A stretch of 46,327 nucleotides of DNA from Chitinophagaceae bacterium (lineage in GTDB: Bacteria > Bacteroidota > Bacteroidia > Chitinophagales > Chitinophagaceae): positions 1 to 46,327 of the forward strand of contig SHWT01000004.1 of NCBI GenBank assembly GCA_009693715.1. Reading direction: 5' to 3'. How positions within the stretch are numbered: position 1 is the first letter of the stretch; every line of letters starts with the position of its first letter. The notes below the pieces were generated by a model that made no database searches, was not told the origin of the DNA, and was given only the letters and a program-made list of their open reading frames with translations. Below, in pieces: positions 25,406-32,729 of the stretch. The translations under genes were made by a program, and so were the position numbers.

Positions 25406-26057
25406 CTAAATAGTTCATTAAGTGGTGGTAGTGATCTTCAATATCATTATGCATAATGGTGTTACCAAAATAATGAACTACTTGATAATTGTATCTTTGA
25501 AGCGTGGCTATAATTATATCCGCTTCATCTTTATTTAACTTGATCGTAATAATAAGTGCCCCAGTTGCCTCGTCGAAATGGGTGTTTAACTGGGATATTT
25601 GCGCATTATTTGTTTCAACCAGTCGGCTTAACTCGGCTAGTGAATATTGATAAGGTGACACTGAAACTACAATGATGGCACCCGGATGATCCACGCCTAA
25701 AAATTGAGCCAACAAATCATTTAAATTTTTTTGAAGTATCACCCCAGTACATTCCTGTTGCTCATTTAACACTGGTAAAAGTGATAGCGCATTTTTAGAA
25801 AACAAATTCAAAGCCGCAGTAAAATGCATGGAACCTAAAATGCCAAAGCGGGTAAGCTGGTCGGCCAAATGAATTAATGTTTGATCAGCAGCAAGATTTA
25901 AAAGGTCTTCCTTGTTGACCAATCCAACAAAAAATTCCTCCTTCACTAATGGCAGATGCTGTATATCATAATCCTCCATACATTGTAATGCAAAGGAAGC
26001 CGTATCTTCAAAATGAAGCAAAGGAAAATTTGATATTGCGATGGAGGAAGCTAACAT
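25398..26057 (-). CDS. CBS-domain protein
   Basis: This 219-residue soluble protein has two CBS motifs: one near the N-terminus (DIQHLPLVKEEFFVGLVNKEDLLN) and one around residues 80-115 (ALSLLPVLNEQQECTGVILQKNLND). A C-terminal alpha/beta part resembles an ACT-like regulator (IIVVSVSPYQYSLAELSRLVE; ALIITIKLNKDEADIIIATLQRYNY). Such proteins bind adenosyl ligands and are sensors. It lies at the front of the nadK block in Bacteroidota genomes. No catalytic domain is attached. It starts 10 bp after the hydrolase gene and overlaps the barrel gene by 8 bp. Confidence 0.85.
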   Translation of the reverse strand: MLASSIAISNFPLLHFEDTASFALQCMEDYDIQHLPLVKEEFFVGLVNKEDLLNLAADQTLIHLADQLTRFGILGSMHFTAALNLFSKNALSLLPVLNEQQECTGVILQKNLNDLLAQFLGVDHPGAIIVVSVSPYQYSLAELSRLVETNNAQISQLNTHFDEATGALIITIKLNKDEADIIIATLQRYNYQVVHYFGNTIMHNDIEDHYHHLMNYLDV

Positions 26058-26067
26058 TTCAAATTAT

Positions 26068-26832
26068 TTATTTAGGTAGTTCAGTTAAAAACTTTTCCAA
26101 AATTGAATTGAATTCATCTGGCACTTCCATCATGGGTGCGTGACCACATTTATCTATAAAGTGCAACTGACTATTTGGAATTAATTTATTAAACTCCTCG
26201 CCCACCATTGGTGGTGTCACACAATCGTTTTTACCCCAAATTAATAAAGTGGGTTGTTTTATTTCTTTTAACTCAGCGCCTAAATTATTTCGAATAGCAC
26301 TTTTTGCCAAGGCAAGTACTTTAATCACTTTTATACGATTACATGTAATTTCAAAAACCTCATCCACCAATTCCTTCGTGGCTACATTAGGATCATAAAA
26401 TGTTTGCGCTGTTTTATTTTTAATGTATTCATAATCGCCACGTTTAGGATAGGTATCGCCCATGGCATTTTCATACAACCCGCTACTGCCAGTTAAAATA
26501 AGTGACTTTATTTTTGCAGGATGTTTTAAAATATATACCAACCCTACATGCCCTCCAAGGGAATTGCCTAATAAATGAATATTTTGATACCCCCTTGCTT
26601 CAATGAATTTTTCCACATGCTTAGCCAACCCAGTGACAGTGGTATGTAATAAATCCAAATCGAACAATGGCAATATAGGGACCACCACTTTATGGGTGTG
26701 TCTGAATTTTTCAATTAAACCAGAAAAATTACTGAGTGCCCCAAATAGGCCATGTAAAAGCATAAGGGTTTCCCCCTCGCCTACCTCCAGGTAATTAAAT
26801 TTTCCGTCTTTTTGTATTTCGTATTCCATCAT
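26068..26832 (-). CDS. Alpha/beta hydrolase
   Basis: This 254-residue cytosolic alpha/beta hydrolase has the oxyanion motif LLHGLFG, the nucleophile elbow GNSLGGHVG (S91), an acid in WGKNDCVTP and the catalytic His in DKCGHAPMMEVP. These give a full triad. The substrate cannot be read; relatives near the CBS/nadK operon are annotated as esterases or lactonases. It begins the leftward operon after a 218-bp gap. The two first codons are both ATG. The gap upstream has a small inverted repeat (TAAATTAC/GTAATTTA) but no clear promoter box. Confidence 0.88.
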   Translation of the reverse strand: MMEYEIQKDGKFNYLEVGEGETLMLLHGLFGALSNFSGLIEKFRHTHKVVVPILPLFDLDLLHTTVTGLAKHVEKFIEARGYQNIHLLGNSLGGHVGLVYILKHPAKIKSLILTGSSGLYENAMGDTYPKRGDYEYIKNKTAQTFYDPNVATKELVDEVFEITCNRIKVIKVLALAKSAIRNNLGAELKEIKQPTLLIWGKNDCVTPPMVGEEFNKLIPNSQLHFIDKCGHAPMMEVPDEFNSILEKFLTELPK

Positions 26833-27050
26833 ATCTTAAGTTGAACAGATAAATTACCCACTATTATTTAATGCGTAATTTACTATTTTATAATGCGGTT
26901 AAAGATACTTAAATCATTGTAAATAATGCCAAAATAGGGTAATTTTAAACAGCTTAAACAATACAAAATTTAACGAAATTATAACGAGCAAAAAAGCGTT
27001 TAAATGAAGATAAATCGACTCACTATCCATTCGTTGTTAGCTACCACTGG
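26833..27050. other. AT-rich gap between cvpA and the hydrolase gene
   Basis: This 218-bp gap separates two leftward transcription units. It holds TAAATTAC at 26850-26857 and its inverse GTAATTTA at 26875-26882, which could be an operator or weak stem. I see no ORF, RNA gene or consensus TAnnTTTG box on the minus strand. Confidence 0.4.
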
Positions 27051-27566
27051 CTAGGTAAAGGGATTTGAAAAAGTGCCAATGGTTGTTTTGATAAAGGGCA
27101 GCCAGTGGCTCATCTTTTCCATACAATAGGGCCACCACTTTTGCAAGTAGGAATAACTATACGCATCTTTCATTTTTTCCGCCTCCAGCACCCCTAAGAT
27201 TTGTAAAAAATAGACCAAGGCGCTCCAAATAGTAAAGTAAATAAAACCATAGAGTACAATACCCAATAATTTATTCAGCCAGCCTAACATTAAAAGGTCC
27301 GCGGTTTGCTGTAATAAACCAGAAACCCATCTGATTAAAAATAATACCACTAACAAAACAATTATAAAGGAGATAAAAGGCAGCCAATGGCTTTCTATTT
27401 TTGTATATTGTTTTAATACGCTCGCTACCCAACCTGCTAATTGATAGGCAACAATTAGCCCTATGAAAAATGAAAAAAAGGAAAGTATCGCTTTGATTAA
27501 ACCATTACGTAAGCCTTGCAGAATTGCAACAATCAATAGGGTGCCTGTTAAAATATCTAACCACAT
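27051..27566 (-). CDS. CvpA family membrane protein
   Basis: This 171-residue protein has four hydrophobic segments and the CvpA/colicin V production pattern: it starts MWLDILTGTLLIVAILQGLRNGLIKAILSFFSFFIGLIVAYQ and later has RWVSGLLQQTADLLMLGWLNKLLGIVLYG. CvpA proteins are inner-membrane proteins needed for resistance to bile-like stress and for normal envelope function in other bacteria; the biochemical role is unclear. It is 2 bp downstream of the YqeY gene and last in the gldC-yqeY-cvpA operon. Confidence 0.88.
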   Translation of the reverse strand: MWLDILTGTLLIVAILQGLRNGLIKAILSFFSFFIGLIVAYQLAGWVASVLKQYTKIESHWLPFISFIIVLLVVLFLIRWVSGLLQQTADLLMLGWLNKLLGIVLYGFIYFTIWSALVYFLQILGVLEAEKMKDAYSYSYLQKWWPYCMEKMSHWLPFIKTTIGTFSNPFT

Positions 27567-27568
27567 AA

Positions 27569-28021
27569 TTAAGTAGTAAGTAGTGATTTCGCAATCGCCG
27601 AAATTATTTTACCATCTGCTTGCCCTGCAAGTTGTTTGGTGGCAAGGCCCATTACTTTACCCAAATCCTGTTGGCCTGATGCGCCTAGTTCAGTAATAAT
27701 ACCTTTTACAGCCGCTTTCACGTCCTCCTCACTCATTTGCGCTGGTAAAAACTTTTCGATAATGGCAATCTCTTCTGATTCTTTCACTGCCAAATCCGGT
27801 CTACTTTGTTGTTCATAGATAGCTAAGGAGTCCTTACGTTGCTTTACTAATTTTTGCAACAACTTTAATTCCGTGTCAGGGGATATTTCACCATTGGCTC
27901 CGGGATCGGTTTTTGCTTTTATAATTTCAGCTTTGATGGCCCTTAAGCCTCTTAACATTGCTTCATCCTTATTTTTCATTGCATCCTTCAATAAGGACAT
28001 CACTTCAGTTTCTAAACTCAT
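27569..28021 (-). CDS. GatB/YqeY domain protein
   Basis: This 150-residue protein is a stand-alone YqeY domain: LLKDAMKNKDEAMLRGLRAIKAEIIKAK, then EELKLL-type helix, AIIEKFLPAQMSEEDVKAAV and DLGKVMGLATKQLAGQADGKIIS. The domain resembles the tail domain of GatB, which binds tRNA during transamidation. Stand-alone forms are conserved, of unknown cell role. It lies between gldC and cvpA, 12 bp and 2 bp away, so they form one operon. Start at ATG 28021. Confidence 0.93.
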   Translation of the reverse strand: MSLETEVMSLLKDAMKNKDEAMLRGLRAIKAEIIKAKTDPGANGEISPDTELKLLQKLVKQRKDSLAIYEQQSRPDLAVKESEEIAIIEKFLPAQMSEEDVKAAVKGIITELGASGQQDLGKVMGLATKQLAGQADGKIISAIAKSLLTT

Positions 28022-28033
28022 AACTTAAATTAT

Positions 28034-28378
28034 TTATTTATTTTGTGCTATTTGACTTGCACTAAATTTTTTATAAAACGAATAGGCAAACTCTTTAAAG
28101 TCATTTGCGATTGCTTCATCCTGTGTTGCTCTTAAATAGGTTTCACCCATGCCCATTAAATTTTGATAGAAAAAGTCGGCCATTTCATCCACCATCATAT
28201 CCTTTGTCCATAAATCAATACGCAAAGCAGTTTTATCGGTAGGATCCCATAAAGTAAGCATCATTGCTCTGGCCTCTTGTGTTTCATTTGCAGTGCTATC
28301 GGAAGCAGACCATTTAATATTTTGTGGAATTTTTTGTTCGTCTAAATCTATCAGAACATTAATAGTAGATTGATGCAT
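28034..28378 (-). CDS. gldC: Gliding motility protein GldC
   Basis: This 114-residue protein matches GldC: STINVLIDLDEQKIPQNIKWSASDS and MLTLWDPTDKTALRIDLWTKDMMVDEM with a helical C-terminus. The track start at 28399 is a TTG; the ATG at 28378 (MHQSTINV) is preferred. GldC is a small cytosolic protein of Bacteroidota first found through gliding mutants, and is also widely present in non-gliding members. A TATTTTTG box lies 19 nt upstream. It leads the operon with yqeY and cvpA. Confidence 0.93.
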   Translation of the reverse strand: MHQSTINVLIDLDEQKIPQNIKWSASDSTANETQEARAMMLTLWDPTDKTALRIDLWTKDMMVDEMADFFYQNLMGMGETYLRATQDEAIANDFKEFAYSFYKKFSASQIAQNK

Positions 28379-28396
28379 AATGTAATTTTTGTAGGG

Positions 28397-28404
28397 CAAA
28401 AATA
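28397..28404 (-). promoter_or_regulatory. Putative -7 box for the gldC operon
   Basis: The minus strand reads TATTTTTG (TAnnTTTG match) in the 50-bp gap after the GT-B-like gene. Its last G is 19 nt before the gldC ATG, so the leader is about 13-15 nt. Confidence 0.5.
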
Positions 28405-28428
28405 CTATTTTATTGCTTAAGATACACC

Positions 28429-29493
28429 CTAAGGTTTTAAGTCAGCGGGAATTTTAACAGTCCCATTTGCTGGGGCAATCATTTCTAAATTAGACAACCA
28501 CTCTGTTCCCATATTGGCGCGCGCTTGGCGATATACTTCATCTCTATAATATAATTTAAAATGATCCGACAAAGACTGGGATACATCAAATGCAAAAACT
28601 TCGCCAGCCCTTAGCCAGGATTCAGGAATATTATTTTTTTGATCTATCAAATGGGGTACATCATAATGAATGGCCCATTGTATCCAAGAAGTTTTGTTAA
28701 AATTGATATGCCCCCAAAAAATTGCATAGGATGCAGCAATCCACTCCATTTTTACTTCATGAATACATTTAATATAAATAGATTCTTTGTATTTATAGCC
28801 TTTCAATAAACTATGCGCGAAAGCACATTGGGGATAGGTATCAAAAACAAAAACCATCGCCATTGTAGTTTGTTGCCATTTTTTAAAATGTGAAAACTCT
28901 TTTAAAGTGGCAACAAAATTAGCTGGATTGATAAAACACATAAAATAATTTGAACCCTGCGTCAAATCTGATTTGGTTTCAGATAAGATAAGCCAATCGA
29001 ATACCGGTGGGACAACAGTAGGCAAAGCAGTATGTTGAAAATGCAACCCCTCTTTTTTATAGTGGCTATTAAAAGCAGCTTCCGCCCATTGGTTAATATA
29101 AAATACACCGGCCGACTTTTTTATGAGCTTATTGAATTTATGTTGTTGTCGGATTTTATTAAAAAGGGAGGCTGTTTTGTCAATGTTTGGATAAGTTAAA
29201 GGAATAAAATAATTCGGAAAAGATGTACTTCCTTTTAAAATGGCGCCAAAATGCACAACTATGGCATTGGTCACTTGACCAACCAATTGTTGCGCCTCCC
29301 TTGTTTTGATAATGGTGACATTGCTTTCGTTGGCTGTATATACCTCCTGAAAATGAGGTGGGATGTGGTCACCAACAATATAAAAATGCAATTGCGCCGA
29401 AGCATTGCCAGCAATAATGATATCAACTATTTTTTGATAAATTACCAATGCAGGAATGTCAAAATCAGATTCAGTAAGGATAAACAGGCGCAT
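28429..29493 (-). CDS. Unrecognised protein, weak GT-B glycosyltransferase-like pattern
   Basis: The track start at 29499 is TTG; the ATG at 29493 gives 354 residues (MRLFILTESDFDIPALV). No signal or membrane segment is seen, so it is cytosolic. Two alpha/beta halves can be read, the first with IVVHFGAILKG, the second with SNYFMCFINPANFVATLKEF, SIYIKCIHEVKMEWIAASYAIFWG and a C-terminal helix like the closing helix of GT-B enzymes (LSDHFKLYYRDEVYRQARANM). The usual E-x7-E donor motif is not clear, so it may be an inactive or very diverged glycosyltransferase. I do not assign a function. A TATTTTTG box ends 4 nt before the ATG. It is divergent from the MerR gene. Confidence 0.6.
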   Translation of the reverse strand: MRLFILTESDFDIPALVIYQKIVDIIIAGNASAQLHFYIVGDHIPPHFQEVYTANESNVTIIKTREAQQLVGQVTNAIVVHFGAILKGSTSFPNYFIPLTYPNIDKTASLFNKIRQQHKFNKLIKKSAGVFYINQWAEAAFNSHYKKEGLHFQHTALPTVVPPVFDWLILSETKSDLTQGSNYFMCFINPANFVATLKEFSHFKKWQQTTMAMVFVFDTYPQCAFAHSLLKGYKYKESIYIKCIHEVKMEWIAASYAIFWGHINFNKTSWIQWAIHYDVPHLIDQKNNIPESWLRAGEVFAFDVSQSLSDHFKLYYRDEVYRQARANMGTEWLSNLEMIAPANGTVKIPADLKP

Positions 29494-29496
29494 ATA

Positions 29497-29504
29497 CAAA
29501 AATA
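29497..29504 (-). promoter_or_regulatory. Putative -7 box abutting the GT-B-like gene start
   Basis: The minus strand reads TATTTTTG; its last G (29497) is 4 nt before the A of the ATG at 29493. Transcription would start at the start codon. A CAA (TTG on minus) at 29529-29531 is 24 bp away and may be the -33. Confidence 0.5.
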
Positions 29505-29566
29505 CAGATTACTTAACAATTTATCCACCAATCATTTATAAGGACGAGTTCAATTAAATAGAACCC

Positions 29567-29574
29567 TAACTTTG
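29567..29574 (+). promoter_or_regulatory. Putative -7 box abutting the merR-like gene start
   Basis: TAACTTTG matches TAnnTTTG; its last G (29574) is 5 nt before the A of the ATG at 29579, predicting a leaderless transcript. It is back to back with the opposite promoter at 29497-29504 in an 85-bp gap. Confidence 0.5.
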
Positions 29575-29578
29575 AACT

Positions 29579-30193
29579 ATGGCAAGAGATTTACAACAAT
29601 TGGACTTATTTGGAAATGAAAGGAGTAGCCCTGTTCCTATTGCTGCGCGTAAATCCATTAAATCAAATAAGCATGCAAACTCAGTTGTAAAGCAAGCCGT
29701 TGCTCCAGCCTATGCAGCTGCCATTTTAACGCAAGTAGCCGAAGATGACTTACCACTAGTATCAAGATCGGCGCAACATTTAAACACCACTAACACTATT
29801 CAAAAAAGGGGACGTAAATCATTTGCATCCATGGATGCAGAAATGGGTAAAGTAAACATCCCCTCGGCGGAAATATTGGAAAAAAAATTATACTATCCTA
29901 TTGGCGAAGTAGCCCATTGGTTTAATGTAAACACTTCCTTAATCCGATATTGGGAAAAAGAATTCAAACAAATTCAACCGCGCAAAACGCGTAAAGGGGA
30001 TCGCTTATTCCGCGTACAGGATATTGAATTATTAAAACAAATTTACTTCCTTCTTCGTGAAAAAAAATATTCCATTGATGGCGCAAAAACTTATTTAAAA
30101 AATAATAAGGAAAAGGCGGAAAAAAATATCGCTGTTTTAAACAGTTTAAAAAACTTAAAAAGTTTTTTAATGACGCTAAAAGAAAATTTATAA
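29579..30193 (+). CDS. MerR family transcriptional regulator with N-terminal QLDLF motif
   Basis: This 204-residue protein has its MerR winged-helix domain in the middle (about 98-165: YYPIGEVAHWFNVNTSLIRYWEKEF, then RLFRVQDIELLKQIYFLL), not at the N-terminus as is usual. The first 95 residues look disordered and begin MARDLQQLDLFGNE. QLDLF at 7-11 is identical to the consensus beta sliding clamp-binding pentapeptide. A short helical tail (KTYLKNNKEKAEKNIAVLNSL) may dimerise. No metal or drug-binding cysteines are seen, so it is not a classical MerR sensor. It is convergent with mscS with no bases between the stop codons. Confidence 0.88.
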   Translation: MARDLQQLDLFGNERSSPVPIAARKSIKSNKHANSVVKQAVAPAYAAAILTQVAEDDLPLVSRSAQHLNTTNTIQKRGRKSFASMDAEMGKVNIPSAEILEKKLYYPIGEVAHWFNVNTSLIRYWEKEFKQIQPRKTRKGDRLFRVQDIELLKQIYFLLREKKYSIDGAKTYLKNNKEKAEKNIAVLNSLKNLKSFLMTLKENL

Positions 30194-31255
30194 CTACCCT
30201 TTTTCGGAAAAATTAATTTGATGCGCATTGGCATATTCCACCGCTTTCAAATTTAAGGTTTCACGTAATTGCTGAAAAATATCGAAATCAGTATCCACTG
30301 AAATAAAACATTCAATGTGAATGGTATGAAATTGTTTACCCGCATCTGAAACAAAAACCGAACTGTTAATTATCACATTGTGTTTTGCGATTTCGGAACG
30401 CATATAGGATGCGAGATGCGTCAAAGCATCTGCAGAAGTGTGTACGCTTATTTGTAAATCCATTTCAATTTTACGCTCTGTTCTGCAGCTAATATTATCA
30501 ACAATGGTATCCACCATTTGTTTGTTAGGAACCGTAATATAGGTTTTGTCCTGTGTGCGAATTCGCGTACTTCTTAATCCAATTTTTTCAATGGTGCCAG
30601 TAAAATTATTTACTTTCACTAAGTCCCCCACCGAAAAGGGTTTGTCAAAAAATATGATGAAGGAGGCAATGATATTTTCCAAGCTCTCGCGCATAGATAA
30701 GGCCACAGCCGCACCCACGATACTTAAGCTGGTAACCAGATTGCCGATATTTTCATTGAATACATAGCGCAAAATTAACAACACGCCAATAATGTATATT
30801 ATGACTTTAAAAAAGTCACGAAAAAATAAAACCAACTGATCATCTGAAAGCGACTTGGTTAATTTTGATTTTTCTTCCAATATGATTGCCACAAATTCAA
30901 GTGTTCGAATAAACACCCTAATTAATAAAATAATGAAAACTAATTTAATAATAGACTCTATCGCCTGTTGCAAACTCACTTTAAATAAATGCACGTCCCA
31001 TAATACAGGAAATTTTAATTCATACAATGCAATAACTGCTACTAAAAAAAGTAAAAATTGTTCAATAGGCACTACCAAACGATGCACATGACTTTTGCGT
31101 AATTCAGAATGATTTTTTTTATCAACCCAGGTATAAATTAAGCTGGCAAAAAAACGGGAGATAAATCTTTTGAAAATAAAAGTGGCTAATAAAATAGCCA
31201 AAATATAAAAATAGCTGCGAATTGGATTGCTCAATAATTCTTGGTCTAGTTGCAT
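30194..31255 (-). CDS. MscS family mechanosensitive ion channel
   Basis: The ORF track starts at 31321; the ATG at 31255 (MQLDQELLSNP) gives 353 residues and avoids overlap with lpxH. There are four hydrophobic helices, with the pore-lining helix and beta domain at NIGNLVTSLSIVGAAVALSMRESLENIIASF, VGDLVKVNNFTGTIEKIGLRSTRIRTQDKTYITVPN. These are the MscS signature segments. The product opens under membrane tension and releases solutes after osmotic downshock. The stop codon touches that of the convergent MerR gene. It is 13 bp downstream of lpxH. Confidence 0.92.
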   Translation of the reverse strand: MQLDQELLSNPIRSYFYILAILLATFIFKRFISRFFASLIYTWVDKKNHSELRKSHVHRLVVPIEQFLLFLVAVIALYELKFPVLWDVHLFKVSLQQAIESIIKLVFIILLIRVFIRTLEFVAIILEEKSKLTKSLSDDQLVLFFRDFFKVIIYIIGVLLILRYVFNENIGNLVTSLSIVGAAVALSMRESLENIIASFIIFFDKPFSVGDLVKVNNFTGTIEKIGLRSTRIRTQDKTYITVPNKQMVDTIVDNISCRTERKIEMDLQISVHTSADALTHLASYMRSEIAKHNVIINSSVFVSDAGKQFHTIHIECFISVDTDFDIFQQLRETLNLKAVEYANAHQINFSEKG

Positions 31256-31268
31256 AACATTGAATTTA

Positions 31269-32030
31269 TTATAATTTTTTCCACTCCAACAATTGCATCG
31301 TAGTTCCGTCAAAAACACCATAAGTGTAAAGGCGAATCCAATCCCCTAAATTAATATATCTTGTTGTTTCATTTATTTTAAAATCAATCGCATAATGTCG
31401 ATGTCCAAAAATAAAATAATCCACATCCATCTCCTTTGCTTTTTGTTTGGTATAAATAATTAACCATTCCTTATCCTCCCCCAAAAACTGCTCGTCACTG
31501 CCTCCGGTTTTAGCCCTACTCTTCCCACTAAAATAGTTGGCTAATTGAATACCCATATCAGGATGCAACCAACCAAACAGCCATTGACAAACCGGATTGG
31601 TAAATATTTTTTTAATGAATTTATATCCTTGATCGCCTGGGCCCAAACCATCCCCATGCCCTATAAAAAATTTCTTTCCAGCAAATTCAAATCGCTTGGG
31701 TTCAAAATATACATTAGCATTTAGCTCCTGTGTCAAATAATCACGCATCCATAAATCATGATTACCTGTAAAAATATGTAATGGAATTCCTGCGTCGCTC
31801 ATCTCGGCCAAGCAACCTAATAACCGAACAAAGCCCTTGGGTACCACTGTTTTGTATTCAAACCAAAAATCAAAAATATCACCGACAATAAAAATGGCTG
31901 CAGCATCTGTTTTGGCCTGTTTAAAAAATTGTACCAACTGCTGCTCTCTTTCACGGCTAGCGATTGCATTCGGTGCTCCCAAATGGAAATCAGAAAGGAA
32001 ATATATTTTTTTACCCTGTGCTAATTCCAT
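31269..32030 (-). CDS. lpxH: UDP-2,3-diacylglucosamine diphosphatase
   Basis: This 253-residue calcineurin-like metallophosphoesterase has the LpxH motif set: YFLSDFHLGAPN (D14, H16), GDIFDFWFEY, TGNHDLWMRDYL, GHGDGLGPGDQGYK and FGHRHYAIDF. The two-metal site hydrolyses UDP-2,3-diacylglucosamine to lipid X in lipid A synthesis. The product is peripheral to the inner membrane. Bacteroidota usually use LpxH. It sits between the LUD gene (41 bp) and mscS (13 bp) on the same strand, so co-transcription with mscS is likely. Confidence 0.93.
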   Translation of the reverse strand: MELAQGKKIYFLSDFHLGAPNAIASREREQQLVQFFKQAKTDAAAIFIVGDIFDFWFEYKTVVPKGFVRLLGCLAEMSDAGIPLHIFTGNHDLWMRDYLTQELNANVYFEPKRFEFAGKKFFIGHGDGLGPGDQGYKFIKKIFTNPVCQWLFGWLHPDMGIQLANYFSGKSRAKTGGSDEQFLGEDKEWLIIYTKQKAKEMDVDYFIFGHRHYAIDFKINETTRYINLGDWIRLYTYGVFDGTTMQLLEWKKL

Positions 32031-32071
32031 GTAAATGGGCTTTAAAAACCAATTTTTATAATACGCATTGC

Positions 32072-32713
32072 CTAATCCATTAATTTATCAACCAAAAAAC
32101 AATACACTTCTTTTGGACCATGCACCCCCACTACCAAGGTTTTTTCAATATCTGCTGTACGACTAGGCCCTGTGGCATAACTAATCATACTCGGGATTAC
32201 ATCTGCTTCCTTTTTGAACTGCGCCAAACTATCTGAGACATCAAATAACAATTGATGCGTGTAAGCAATACAAATATGAATAGGCGCATACACACTGGTG
32301 GTTCGCCCACTTAATTGCTGGCTACTCAATACAATCGTTCCAGTTCTAGCAATTAAATGATCGCATAAAGTAATAGCAGCATCGCATCCAGCCAAATCAT
32401 CTGTATTCACGGGATCAAAATGGTATTCCTTCATATCATCTAACCAACCTGCCTCAATAGAATAAATTTTTTCCCAATTATTGGCTTTTATTAACCCACT
32501 CAATTGATTGACTAATTCAGCTTCATCGGCACAGTAAACAAACTTACCTAATAACTCCGTAAATTTTTGCGCAAATTCAATTGTCAATTCCTGATCCGTC
32601 GGATAAAATATAGGCGTTTCCGCCACTTGATCCGGAAAAGGTACAGGCACAGGATCCTTGAGGGCCTGTTTAATTTTTTGTAATATTTTACTTCTTGCGC
32701 CTTGTGATTCCAT
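32072..32713 (-). CDS. LUD domain protein, LutC/YkgG family
   Basis: This 213-residue protein belongs to the LUD domain family: it starts SKILQKIKQALKDP and has the core CDAAITLCDHLIARTGTIVLSSQQLSGRTTSVYAPIHICIA and IPSMISYATGPSRTADIEKTLVVGVHGPKEV. LutC is a subunit of the lactate utilisation complex in Bacillus, but the LutA and LutB iron-sulfur partners are not here. In Bacteroidota the gene is a conserved companion of ftsH and rsfS, of unknown role. It starts 16 bp after ftsH. Confidence 0.9.
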   Translation of the reverse strand: MESQGARSKILQKIKQALKDPVPVPFPDQVAETPIFYPTDQELTIEFAQKFTELLGKFVYCADEAELVNQLSGLIKANNWEKIYSIEAGWLDDMKEYHFDPVNTDDLAGCDAAITLCDHLIARTGTIVLSSQQLSGRTTSVYAPIHICIAYTHQLLFDVSDSLAQFKKEADVIPSMISYATGPSRTADIEKTLVVGVHGPKEVYCFLVDKLMD

Positions 32714-32729
32714 TACTCATTTTTTATAC

